A DNA stretch of 64,000 nt from Alphaproteobacteria bacterium (lineage in GTDB: Bacteria; Pseudomonadota; Alphaproteobacteria; Rhizobiales; Methyloligellaceae): contig VGDX01000004.1 of NCBI GenBank assembly GCA_016869535.1, forward strand, positions 62,001 through 126,000. The letters run 5' to 3'. Made by a program: the position numbers and the translations under genes. Below are positions 18,117 through 26,584 of the stretch, one piece after another. The first letter of the stretch is position 1. Each line of letters opens with the position of its first letter. Below the pieces are notes generated by a model that saw nothing but the letters and a program-made list of their open reading frames with translations, ran no database searches and was not told where the DNA came from.

Positions 18117-19100
18117 CTAAAGCTGGTCGGCGTTGAAGGTGTCGCAAGCTTCGAGCTTGCCGCTGTCATAGCCACGGCGGAACCATGTCACGCGCTGCTC
18201 GGATGAGCCGTGGGTAAACGAATCCGGCACGACATAGCCTTGCGTCTGTTTTTGGATACGGTCGTCGCCGATGGCGCTCGCTGCGCGGAGCGCATCGTCG
18301 ATATCGCCGGGCTCGATGAGGTTCTTGGTCTTGTCGGCGTGATTGGCCCAAACGCCGGCGAAGCAATCGGCTTGCAACTCCATGCGGACCTGGAGCGCAT
18401 TGGCTTGTCTCTCGCGCATCTGAGATTTTGCCTGCTCAACCTGTCGCGTGATGCCCAACAGGGTCTGCACGTGGTGCCCGATCTCGTGCGCGATCACATA
18501 AGCCTGGGCCATATCGCCAGGCGCGCGGAAACGATCGCGCAGTTCCCGATAAAAATCGAGGTCGATATAAACCTTGCCGTCGAGGGGGCAGTAGAATGGA
18601 CCCATCTGCGCGAGCCCCATGCCGCATGCCGAACGTGTCGAGCCAGAGAACAGCACCAGAGTCGGATCACGATAGCTCTTGCCGTAGCGCGCCAGAATAT
18701 CTTCCCAAACATCCTCGGTCGTTGCCAACACCACGGAGACGAATTTCTTGAGGTCGTCCTCGCCTGTGGTTTGGGGACGATCGATCCGCGGCACGCTTTG
18801 CCCGCCAGGGAAGGGGAAATTGGTGGCGTCAGGCCGCTGCTGCGGCAGCTGAATATCGGGGAATGTGGTTCCGCTTCCCGATGGGCCTTCCAGGATCACC
18901 CGCGGGTCGACGCCGAAGAACAGCATCAAACCGAGAATGATCAAAATACCGATTATGCCAATGCCACCGCCGCCCCGGCCGCCCGGGCTCCCGCCCGGAA
19001 AACGCATGCCGCCCCTGCCGGGAAACGGAAAGCCGAATCCGCCGCCCTGGCCGCGCCGGTCTTCGACATTTTCGCTCTCTCTTTGCCCTCGCCAGCGCAC
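18117..19100 (-). CDS. ypfJ: Neutral zinc metallopeptidase, YpfJ family
   Basis: This 327-residue membrane-anchored putative metallopeptidase belongs to the zn_peptidase YpfJ/KPN_02809 family. The N terminus RWRGQRESENVEDRRG is the family signature. A Gly/Pro-rich stretch, one membrane segment (about residues 45-62) and the catalytic domain with HEIGHHVQ (zinc ligands) follow. The YVVPDSFTHGSSEQR end motif is also characteristic. The start is a GTG with AGGGC about 8 bases upstream. It lies 16-95 bases before livK on the same strand, depending on the livK start. The substrate is not known. Confidence 0.92.
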   Translation of the reverse strand: MRWRGQRESENVEDRRGQGGGFGFPFPGRGGMRFPGGSPGGRGGGGIGIIGILIILGLMLFFGVDPRVILEGPSGSGTTFPDIQLPQQRPDATNFPFPGGQSVPRIDRPQTTGEDDLKKFVSVVLATTEDVWEDILARYGKSYRDPTLVLFSGSTRSACGMGLAQMGPFYCPLDGKVYIDLDFYRELRDRFRAPGDMAQAYVIAHEIGHHVQTLLGITRQVEQAKSQMRERQANALQVRMELQADCFAGVWANHADKTKNLIEPGDIDDALRAASAIGDDRIQKQTQGYVVPDSFTHGSSEQRVTWFRRGYDSGKLEACDTFNADQL

Positions 19101-19537
19101 GACCGTCGCCCTAGAAAATTGCTAGAATTCGGCCATCTTGCACGCGCTACGCCCCGGCACAAGCCTTGCGGCCAGGGCTTCCTTGGCGATTTTGGAGCGG
19201 TGGCGCACCATGTTTTGGAGCCTTGGAATCCTTATGCACCATGGAATCTGAGAGTATCCGCGCAAATCGTTGTGACTATTAAAAATACTGATAAGGAAGC
19301 GTCAAAAATCTGCCACAGGCCCACGTCATTCTAGGCAAGCTCGGTTGTACTGAGTCCCGGGCAGGTAGTGCGTTCTGTGTAATGCGTACGAGCCTCGGCA
19401 CTCCCCGCGCCGGGGCTCTTCTTTTGTGCGACATGTGTCCGCTCGCCCTTCCTGGCCAAGCCACAAACTAGCGCGTATCCTCGCTCCCATTGTCTTTCGC
19501 TCGCGAGAGCGCCTTCACTAACACGGGGGAGAATTCC
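19101..19537. other. 437-bp intergenic region with candidate small RNA
   Basis: No credible protein gene is seen between the divergent ypfJ and the secreted-protein gene. The right half carries a strong plus-strand intrinsic terminator at 19390-19425, although no plus-strand gene ends there. An AT-rich promoter-like stretch (TTGTGA then GATAAG, about 19270-19300) precedes it by roughly 100 bases. This suggests an untranslated RNA of about 100-140 nt. The identity of such an RNA is not recognised. Confidence 0.45.
19390..19425 (+). terminator. Orphan intrinsic terminator
   Basis: A 10-bp stem GAGCCTCGGC / GCCGGGGCTC (one G-T wobble) has a nine-base loop (19400-19408) and is followed by TTCTTTT. 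The structure points to the plus strand. The next plus gene starts about 110 bases later, so it ends either an sRNA or a leader transcript. Confidence 0.75.
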
Positions 19538-19900
19538 ATGAAGATGGCCATTTCGATTGCCACCTGCCTTTTACTTACAAGCGTCGCCAGCGCAGCCGCC
19601 CAAAACCTGCCCGGCAAATATGAGGTCGAAGGCAAGAATCTGGACGGGTCGCCTTATTCCGGAACCGCGGAGATCGTCGCCACGACTGAGGTCACGTGCC
19701 GGATTACTTGGCAAACCGGCAGCACCACCTCAGAAGGCATCTGCATGCGAAGCGGTAAGAGCTTTGCCGCAGGCTATGTCCTTGGCGAGTCGGTCGGTCT
19801 TGTGGTTTACGAAATGAAACCGGATGGCTCCCTGGTAGGCACATGGACAATCGCTGACCAGGACGGCGTGGGAGAAGAAATTCTCACCCCGATCGAGTGA
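19538..19900 (+). CDS. Small secreted protein of unknown function
   Basis: This protein of about 120 residues has a clear signal peptide (hydrophobic core ISIATCLLLTSVASA, cleavage near AAAQ). The mature part is predicted mostly beta strand (LPGKYEVEGKNLDGS, GTWTIADQDGVG) and contains two cysteines. The ATG at 19538 is preceded by GGGGGAGA at good spacing. Upstream in-frame codons are rejected because the signal peptide begins here. It is probably a periplasmic protein of a widespread uncharacterised alphaproteobacterial family. It converges on the RND pump gene. Confidence 0.75.
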   Translation: MKMAISIATCLLLTSVASAAAQNLPGKYEVEGKNLDGSPYSGTAEIVATTEVTCRITWQTGSTTSEGICMRSGKSFAAGYVLGESVGLVVYEMKPDGSLVGTWTIADQDGVGEEILTPIE

Positions 19901-19931
19901 TCGCTGTACTACGGCATGAAGTGCTAAGTAG

Positions 19932-22900
19932 TTATTCGGCAGGTGCCGGCGCGTGCTTTTTGCGCTCGACCGGCGGTGGAACGGTATCCGGCACGGCCTC
20001 TTCATCCACCTCGATGAACACCCGCCTGGTGAGATAGGTATAGACCACCGGAATCACGAATAGAGTGAACAGCGTGCCGACAAGCAGGCCGCCGACGATT
20101 ACCCAGCCGATATCTTGCCGGCTCTCGGCCCCGGCACCGGTTGCGATTGCCAACGGCACAGCACCAAGCACCATGGCGCCGGTCGTCATCAGGATGGGCC
20201 GCAGGCGCAGCGTCGCCGCCTCGATCACTGCCTCACGCATCGGTAGTCCCCTGCTGCGGAGCTGATTGGCGAACTCCACGATGAGGATGCCGTGCTTGGT
20301 GATCAGTCCGATCAGCGTAACCAGGCCTACCTGGCTATAGATGTTCAGTGTGCCCCCGCTCCACCATAACGCCAGCAATGCACCCGTTACCGACAGAGGC
20401 ACCGTCAGCATGATGATGAAGGGATCCGTGAAGCTCTCGAACTGTGCCGCGAGCACGAGATAGATGAAAGCGAGCGCCAGCAAGAATGTGATGTACATGC
20501 TGGCGCTGGCTTCACGGAACTCGCGCGTCTGGCCCGCGTAATCGAGATAGGCCGTCCCTGGCAGTATCTCCCTAGCGGCTTCCTCCAGGAAGGTGAGACC
20601 GTCACTCAAGGAATACCCTGGCGCTAATCGTGCGGTGATGGTCGCGGCGCGAAGCTGATTGAAGTGGTTAAGCTCTTTCGGTGCGACCGTCTCCTTGATG
20701 GTGATGAGGTTGGACAACGGAATCATGGCGTCGTCTTTGCCGCGCACATAAATGCGGCGCAGATCATCGGGATTTTCCCGATCGATGTCGGCGATCTTGA
20801 CCAACACGTCGTATTGCTCGCCGTCGCGCTTGAACCGCGTCACCTGCCGGCCCCCAAGCATGGTCTCAAGTGTGCGACCGAGCGTGTCGATCTCGACACC
20901 AACGGCTGCGGCCTTGTCGCGGTCGACGCTCACATCGAGTTGCGGCGAGTTCAGCTTCAAATCGGTATCGATATCGACGAGGCCTGGATAAACTTCTGCC
21001 TTTTCCAGCAACGCATCGACCATATTTTGTAACTCCGCATAAGGCCGCGCGGTCTGAACAACGATATTGATCGGCTTCTCGCGCGCGCCTTGCCCGAGGG
21101 GTGGGGGATGACCGGGGAAGGCAACAACTCCGGGAATAGCGGTGACTTCCGGTGTGATCGCATCACCGATCTCCTGCTGCGAGCGTGCTCGCTCATCCCA
21201 TGGAACCAGGCGCAGGATCACCCGGCCTTGCGAGACGGTCGGGTTGCCGGCCACCATAAAGACGCGGTCCGCTTCGGGGACTTTAAGAGCGAGCTCCTCG
21301 AGCTGCTTGGCGTAGGTATCGGTGTAATCGATGGTGGCACCCTCAGGCGCCCGGAAAACCACGAAAATATTGCCCTGATCTTCGACCGGTGCGAGCTCGG
21401 CCTTCAGCGTGGTGAAAAGGAAATAACTGCCGCCGGCTACGGCAAGGCCGATAAGCAGTACGAGAGGACGGACGGCCAGTGCTCCTTTCAAGAATCCGCG
21501 ATAGGTGGAGGTCAGCCCGTTCAGAGCGCTTTCGATGATGCGATAGAAAATGTTGTGCTTGGTTTGATGTTTGAGAAACTTGGAGCACATCATCGGCGAC
21601 AAAGTCAGCGCCACGAAGCCCGACACGATCACCGCACCCGCCAAGGTCCAGGCGAACTCGGTGAATAGGCGTCCGGTAATACCGGTCATGAAGCCGATCG
21701 GCGCATAGACGGCGGCGAGCGTGATCGTCATGGCGATCACGGCGAAGCTGATCTCGCGGCTGCCGACCATAGCCGCCTTGACCGGCGGCATGCCGTTTTC
21801 GACGTGACGATAGATATTCTCCAGCACGACAATGGCGTCGTCGACGACAAGACCGATGGCGAGCACAAGCGCCAGCAGAGTCAATGTGTTGATGGAAAAC
21901 CCCAGCGCATACATGAGAATAAAAGCGCCGATCAGGGATACGGGGATCGTGACCAGTGGAATGAGGGTCGCCCGAATGGAGCGCAAGAACAAAAAGATGA
22001 TGAACGTAACGAGCAGAATCGCCTCGCCGATAGTCTGATAGACGTTCTTGATGGACTCGGCGATGAACACCGATCTGTCGTTGGCGATCCTCATCTCCAT
22101 GCCTTCGGGCAAGGATTCGCTGATGCTCGGCAGAAGTTTGCGGATTCCCTCTGCTACTTCCAGAGGATTGGCCGTCGCCTGTTTGATCACACCGAGTGCA
22201 ATCGCCGGCTGGCCGTTGAAACGAACCACCAGGCGCTCGTCGAACGGTCCGATTTCGGCTTTACCGACATCGGAAAGACGAACGAGGTAGCCGGTCGCTT
22301 CCTTGACGATTAGATCATTGAATTGCTCGGGCGTGCGCAAATCCGTCTCGGCCAGCACGGTAAATTCGCGCTGGAGACTTTCCACGCGTCCGGACGGCAC
22401 CTCGACGTTCTGCCGCCTGAGTGCCTCCTCGACGTCTTGTGGGGTCAACTGAAAGGCGGCAAGACGCTCGGGATCGAGCCAGATGCGCATCGAGTATCTT
22501 CGTTCGCCAAACAGGCGCACCTCAGCCACGCCGGTAACGGTTTGGAGCTGATCCTTGACATAGCGGTCGGCATAATCGGAAATCTCGAGCGCAGAGTGCC
22601 GATTGCTAAAGAAAGCGAGATACAGAATTGGGCGAGCATCCGCCTCTCGCTTCTGGATGATCGGCTCTTCGATTTCATCCGGCAATCGGCCGCGCACGCG
22701 TCCAACGCGATCGCGCACATCCGCCGCGGCATAATCCGGGTCGCGGTCGAGAAGGAAATTCACGCTGATCTGGCTTGATTCCTCGCGGCTGATCGAGGTG
22801 ATGAAGTCGATACCCTCGATGCCCGATAGAGCGTCCTCGAGGACCTTGGTGACTTGCGTTTCGACGATGGCGGCACTCGCACCGCGATAGGTGGTATCCA

Positions 22901-23039
22901 CCGTGACCACCGGGGGATCGATGGCGGGGTATTCCCGCACGCTTAGCCGCTGGTAGCAGACGAGACCGACCAGCACGAGCACGAGACTCATGACCGTGGC
23001 GAAGACGGGCCGCTTAATGGATAGTTCTGGGAGCGTCAC
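19932..23039 (-). CDS. RND efflux pump, inner-membrane transporter
   Basis: This 1035-residue AcrB/MexB-family resistance-nodulation-division transporter exports drugs or other amphiphiles using the proton gradient. It begins with the family pattern LSIKRPVFATVMSL. The first periplasmic porter segment contains TTYRGASA and IVETQVT. The TM4 proton-relay aspartates are in LVVDDAIVVLEN. The second transmembrane bundle contains GLITKHGILIVEFAN, and the signature GIVLVDD-equivalent positions are conserved. It forms an operon with the adaptor upstream (four bases between). No outer-membrane TolC gene is present, so a TolC encoded elsewhere is presumably used. Substrates are unknown. Confidence 0.95.
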   Translation of the reverse strand: MTLPELSIKRPVFATVMSLVLVLVGLVCYQRLSVREYPAIDPPVVTVDTTYRGASAAIVETQVTKVLEDALSGIEGIDFITSISREESSQISVNFLLDRDPDYAAADVRDRVGRVRGRLPDEIEEPIIQKREADARPILYLAFFSNRHSALEISDYADRYVKDQLQTVTGVAEVRLFGERRYSMRIWLDPERLAAFQLTPQDVEEALRRQNVEVPSGRVESLQREFTVLAETDLRTPEQFNDLIVKEATGYLVRLSDVGKAEIGPFDERLVVRFNGQPAIALGVIKQATANPLEVAEGIRKLLPSISESLPEGMEMRIANDRSVFIAESIKNVYQTIGEAILLVTFIIFLFLRSIRATLIPLVTIPVSLIGAFILMYALGFSINTLTLLALVLAIGLVVDDAIVVLENIYRHVENGMPPVKAAMVGSREISFAVIAMTITLAAVYAPIGFMTGITGRLFTEFAWTLAGAVIVSGFVALTLSPMMCSKFLKHQTKHNIFYRIIESALNGLTSTYRGFLKGALAVRPLVLLIGLAVAGGSYFLFTTLKAELAPVEDQGNIFVVFRAPEGATIDYTDTYAKQLEELALKVPEADRVFMVAGNPTVSQGRVILRLVPWDERARSQQEIGDAITPEVTAIPGVVAFPGHPPPLGQGAREKPINIVVQTARPYAELQNMVDALLEKAEVYPGLVDIDTDLKLNSPQLDVSVDRDKAAAVGVEIDTLGRTLETMLGGRQVTRFKRDGEQYDVLVKIADIDRENPDDLRRIYVRGKDDAMIPLSNLITIKETVAPKELNHFNQLRAATITARLAPGYSLSDGLTFLEEAAREILPGTAYLDYAGQTREFREASASMYITFLLALAFIYLVLAAQFESFTDPFIIMLTVPLSVTGALLALWWSGGTLNIYSQVGLVTLIGLITKHGILIVEFANQLRSRGLPMREAVIEAATLRLRPILMTTGAMVLGAVPLAIATGAGAESRQDIGWVIVGGLLVGTLFTLFVIPVVYTYLTRRVFIEVDEEAVPDTVPPPVERKKHAPAPAE

Positions 23040-23043
23040 TGGC

Positions 23044-24093
23044 TCAGGCCCCGACGCCGTTGACGACGCTGACGGCGCTACCGTCGCGGATCTTGAGTTG
23101 GCCCGCGGTCACCACCTCATCGCCGGCATCAAGCCCCTCGACGATCTCGACACGGCCTTCACGTCGCGTACCGGTCACGACCTTGGTCAATTGCACCTTG
23201 CCGTCGACGATCTTGAAAACGTACTGGCTGTCGCCCTGAGGCACAATCGCCTGTTCCGGCACGCTTAACGCGTCTTCCTTGAGTTGAAGCAGAACAGTAA
23301 CCCGGGCAAACAATCCGGGGCGCAGTTGTTGATCCTTGTTAGAGACGATGGCGCGGACCAGGAGGCTGCGCCCGGCAACGTCGAGGCGCGGATCGATTGC
23401 ATAAACCTTGCCTTCAAACGTCTCACCAGGGAAGGCATCGATCGCGATGCGAATAATCTGCCCGACCTTGATGGCCGGAAGAAACCTCTCGGGCACTCTA
23501 AAATCGACTTTGACCGGATCGATCGCTTCGATATTCACCAGCGGCTGGCCGGCGGTGATGTATTCGCCAACACTGACGCGGCGCAGCCCCATGATGCCGG
23601 AAAACGGCGCTACGATGCGGGTCTTTTCCAACTGCACGCGGGCAAGATCGACAGCGGCGGTATTGACGGCGAGATTAGATGCGGCCTCGTCGGCCGACTG
23701 TGCCGTGGCATATTTGTTGCTGAAGAGCTGGGTCGTCCGCTGGTGGGTCTGCTCTGAGAGCTTGAGCTTAGCCTCGGCGTCGGCAAGCTGGGCGCGATAG
23801 ACCGAATCGTCGAGGGTGAAGAGCGGCGCGCCTTTCTCCACAGGCTTGCCTTCCTCGAAGTGGATCTCCTCCAACCGTCCAGAGATTTCGGAGCTGACCG
23901 TCACCGCCTCATCGGAAAGCAAGGTGCCGATCGCCGTCACCTGCTCGCTTAGAGGGGCGGCCAGGACCTTGGCGGCCTCGACCTTGACGACTTTGTCTTC
24001 TGAATCTTGCGCCAGAGCTGTGGAACAGACCAAGGCAATGCCCGCGGCCAAAAGGCAGCCTCTGGCACCTTTTCTGGGGTGATTCCACGCCAT
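23044..24093 (-). CDS. RND efflux periplasmic adaptor (membrane fusion protein)
   Basis: This 349-residue HlyD/AcrA-type adaptor has a signal peptide (CLLAAGIALVCSTALA), the lipoyl/barrel-sandwich halves (ISGRLEEIHFEEGKPV, KTRIVAPFSGIMGLRRVSVG) around a short alpha hairpin, a beta-barrel domain (VDFRVPERFLPAIKVG) and a C-terminal membrane-proximal domain (VPEQAIVPQGD). There is no lipobox cysteine. It precedes the RND transporter gene on the same strand and joins the pump to an outer-membrane channel. No regulator gene is adjacent. Confidence 0.94.
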   Translation of the reverse strand: MAWNHPRKGARGCLLAAGIALVCSTALAQDSEDKVVKVEAAKVLAAPLSEQVTAIGTLLSDEAVTVSSEISGRLEEIHFEEGKPVEKGAPLFTLDDSVYRAQLADAEAKLKLSEQTHQRTTQLFSNKYATAQSADEAASNLAVNTAAVDLARVQLEKTRIVAPFSGIMGLRRVSVGEYITAGQPLVNIEAIDPVKVDFRVPERFLPAIKVGQIIRIAIDAFPGETFEGKVYAIDPRLDVAGRSLLVRAIVSNKDQQLRPGLFARVTVLLQLKEDALSVPEQAIVPQGDSQYVFKIVDGKVQLTKVVTGTRREGRVEIVEGLDAGDEVVTAGQLKIRDGSAVSVVNGVGA

Positions 24094-24201
24094 GATTGCT
24101 GCCGTCCCCCGGGGTCAGACATTACAATTTACCACCATTTCGGCAGCATGGAGACTAGACGGCTCACCTGAACCGCACATGAACGGGCCAAATGGGCGCG
24201 A

Positions 24202-24432
24202 TCAGTTCGGCGTCGGTTCGGGGGCGCTTTCCGTAGGTGCTTCCTCGGCCGGAGGTGCCTCGGCGGGTGGCGCAGCTGTCTCAGGAACCTGTTCGACCGC
24301 AGGCTTCTCTATCCTGACATTGCTGTCACCCTTATTCCCGTACATGAAATAAGCGGCGATCACGAGGGCAAGCACGATGCCGCCGAGTACGATCGCCAGG
24401 AATGTCCTGCTGCCCTGATTGTCATTGGCCAT
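24202..24432 (-). CDS. Small single-pass membrane protein with Pro/Ala/Glu tail
   Basis: This 76-residue protein has a short polar N terminus (MANDNQGSR), one strong membrane helix (LAIVLGGIVLALVIAAYFMYG) and a tail rich in Ala, Pro and Glu. It is likely an envelope protein of unknown role. It stands alone between the mctP-like gene and the efflux operon, all on the minus strand. A GGGAGGG ribosome site lies about 8 bases before the ATG. Confidence 0.7.
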   Translation of the reverse strand: MANDNQGSRTFLAIVLGGIVLALVIAAYFMYGNKGDSNVRIEKPAVEQVPETAAPPAEAPPAEEAPTESAPEPTPN

Positions 24433-24525
24433 AAGAGCCCTCCCCCCTCGTGCGCCGATCGCACCGTACCGTAACTACCCCAACTATCAAGGAATAGCCA
24501 CGCAGGCGAAGGGCGCTCCGCCGCG

Positions 24526-26052
24526 TTATGATGCCGCCGATTGAGCGCCGCGTTTCGCCATGTAGTCGAACAAGGGCGCGAGCAGAATGGCCACGGCAAA
24601 ATTGATCACAACCGAATAGAGCGCGGCATAGCCCGGCACGCTCAAACCGAACACGGCCAGCGGAAAGATCGACGAGGTGAAGCCTTGCGTTCCAGCCATG
24701 TAAGTGCCGACCAAAGTGCCCGCCGCCCATCCGGCGAGTAAAGATGGGCCGTTGAACGCACGCGAGTAAAGCCCCAGCAAGATCGCGGGAAGCAGCTGGA
24801 TGATCCAGATGCCCCCGAGCAATTGGAGTTGGATGGCATAGGCCTGAGGGATGGCGAGGATGAACACCACCGCACCCACCTTCACTATCAACGACACGAT
24901 CTTTGCCATGCGCGCCTCCTCCGCCTCGGTACAATCGGGGCGCCAAAACTCCTTGTAGAGATTACGGGTGAAGAGATTGGCGCAGGCAATCGACATGATC
25001 GCCGCCGGTACCAGCGCCCCAATGGCAATGGCGGCGAAGGCCACACCAACAAACCAAGAGGGAAACGAGGCGAGGAACAGTGCAGGTACGGCGAAGTTCG
25101 CGCCATAGAGACTGAAACCGCCGGCAAAAGCGGGGTCCTTGTCCACACCCGCTGCGATCGCCATAAAGCCGAGTAACGCGATTAATCCGAGAATGAAGGA
25201 GTAGGCCGAGAGCAGAGCGGCATTCCTCCGTATGACGTTGCCACTCGATGCACTTAAAATGCCCGTCATGGCATGCGGGTAGAGAAACAGGGCCAGCGCC
25301 GAGCCGAGTGCAAGCGTGACATAGGCGCTGTACGTACCGAGACTCCCCGCATCCGGCGTCGGCAGCAAAAGTTTCTCTTCCGGCACGCTCGAGAAGATTG
25401 CGCCATAGCCACCAAGCTGAGCCGGGATGATCACCACCGCCGCGAACACCGTGACGAAGATGAGCGTGTCTTTCACCACGGCGATCAGGGCGGGCGCCCG
25501 TAGGCCGCTGGTATACGTGAAGCAAGCAAGAACGATAAAGGCGATGATCAATGGCAGATGCCCCACGAAACCCGTCGTTGGAAAGCCGAGCGCACCGATT
25601 ACCACCTCCATGCCGACAAGCTGGAGCGCGATATAGGGCATGGTAGCGACGATGCCGGTGAGAGCCACGGCCAGCGCGAGATACCGGTTGCTGAAGCGCT
25701 CGCGGACGAAATCCGCGGCAGTGACGTGGCCTTGTTTATGCGCGATGGCCCACAGCCTGGGAAAGACGAGAAACAAAATCGGATAGATGATAATCGTGTA
25801 GGGAATGGCGAAGAAACCGATAGCGCCTGCACCGAACACGAGTGCCGGAACAGCGATGAAGGTATACGCGGTGTAGAGATCGCCGCCGAGCAGGAACCAG
25901 GTGACGACCGTACCGAAGCGGCGTCCACCGAGCCCCCATTCATTCAGAACATTGAGGTCGGCCTTCCGCCACCGCGCCGCGGCGAAGCCGATCCAGGTGA
26001 CGAACAAGAACAGGACGACGAAGACGGAAGTGGCGACGGGATCCAAACTCAA
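24526..26052 (-). CDS. Sodium:solute symporter, MctP-like monocarboxylate transporter
   Basis: This 508-residue protein with about 13 membrane segments belongs to the SSS family. The segment GLGGRRFGTVVTWFLLGGDLY and the TADFVRERF-type loop resemble the rhizobial monocarboxylate permease MctP, which takes up lactate, pyruvate and similar acids. The start is a TTG that overlaps the stop of the upstream DUF3311 gene (TTGA), so the two are translationally coupled. The pairing with DUF3311 is typical of this subfamily. The exact substrate cannot be read from sequence. Confidence 0.88.
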   Translation of the reverse strand: MSLDPVATSVFVVLFLFVTWIGFAAARWRKADLNVLNEWGLGGRRFGTVVTWFLLGGDLYTAYTFIAVPALVFGAGAIGFFAIPYTIIIYPILFLVFPRLWAIAHKQGHVTAADFVRERFSNRYLALAVALTGIVATMPYIALQLVGMEVVIGALGFPTTGFVGHLPLIIAFIVLACFTYTSGLRAPALIAVVKDTLIFVTVFAAVVIIPAQLGGYGAIFSSVPEEKLLLPTPDAGSLGTYSAYVTLALGSALALFLYPHAMTGILSASSGNVIRRNAALLSAYSFILGLIALLGFMAIAAGVDKDPAFAGGFSLYGANFAVPALFLASFPSWFVGVAFAAIAIGALVPAAIMSIACANLFTRNLYKEFWRPDCTEAEEARMAKIVSLIVKVGAVVFILAIPQAYAIQLQLLGGIWIIQLLPAILLGLYSRAFNGPSLLAGWAAGTLVGTYMAGTQGFTSSIFPLAVFGLSVPGYAALYSVVINFAVAILLAPLFDYMAKRGAQSAAS

Positions 26053-26327
26053 AGCACGTCTCCCGGCGAACCGGTGATCTCAAAGCCGGGTTCCGTGCGC
26101 TTGGTCACGCCGGTGATTCGGGTCTCGATGAGATAGATCCCGAAAACCACCAATGCACCGAGGAGAATCCAGGCGAGCTGGTACCAATAAAAGAAGGGTA
26201 TGCCGCCAAACTCGGGCTCGATCCGATTGTAAAACGGCACCCAGACGATCGCGCCGAACGGGATGAGGAGAAAGAGCCTAGGCCAGTAGCGGCGCCAACC
26301 GGTTTTCGTACTTTTACTTATAGCCAT
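26049..26327 (-). CDS. DUF3311 small membrane protein
   Basis: This protein of about 92 residues has two membrane segments (LFLLIPFGAIVWVPFYNR and YWYQLAWILLGALVVFGIY) and the FYNR / P-F-F-Y-W-YQ pattern of DUF3311. These proteins are usually encoded just before SSS-family symporters and may be accessory subunits. The ATG at 26327 has a strong GGAGGGGGA ribosome site 6 bases upstream. An earlier in-frame start at 26354 is not supported. Its 3' end is part of a segment copied at 27811-27860. Confidence 0.85.
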   Translation of the reverse strand: MAISKSTKTGWRRYWPRLFLLIPFGAIVWVPFYNRIEPEFGGIPFFYWYQLAWILLGALVVFGIYLIETRITGVTKRTEPGFEITGSPGDVL

Positions 26328-26409
26328 GCGATCCCCCTCCCCGCCGCTTGGCAAGAGCCGCGGCGGCTGCCAGCGCAGTCAGAGCGCGATGCCGCATTTC
26401 CCGTCATGG

Positions 26410-26552
26410 CGCAAGGGGGAAACGGCGTCTCTTGCAGTTGACCTCGCTGTCACGCGGCCCATATGGTCGATCAAAGAGCCCGTAACTCAGCCGGTAGAAC
26501 ACTTTATTTTTGAATGAAGGGGTCCTGGGTTCGCATCCCGGCGGGCTCACCA
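26410..26552. repeat. Copy A of duplicated tRNA-Lys promoter and gene
   Basis: This copy matches 27859-27999 along its length. It includes a GCAAGGGGGAAACGG block, a promoter TTGACC-17 bp-ATATGG (26438-26466) and the whole tRNA. Copy A has many substitutions in the tRNA part, but its promoter hexamers are unchanged. Confidence 0.85.
26476..26552 (+). pseudogene. Degenerate tRNA-Lys(UUU) copy
   Basis: This 77-nt sequence still folds as an acceptor stem (GAGCCCG/CGGGCTC with encoded CCA) and a T arm (CTGGG TTCGCAT CCCGG). The D stem has two mismatches (ACTC/GAAC). The anticodon arm has changed to a stem CTTTA/TGAAG with an eight-base loop TTTTTGAA. The extra base and D-arm mismatches make normal function unlikely. 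Because its promoter is intact, it may still be transcribed. Confidence 0.7.
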
Positions 26553-26584
26553 CATGAAATGACTTGATGGGCAAGCGGCATTAA

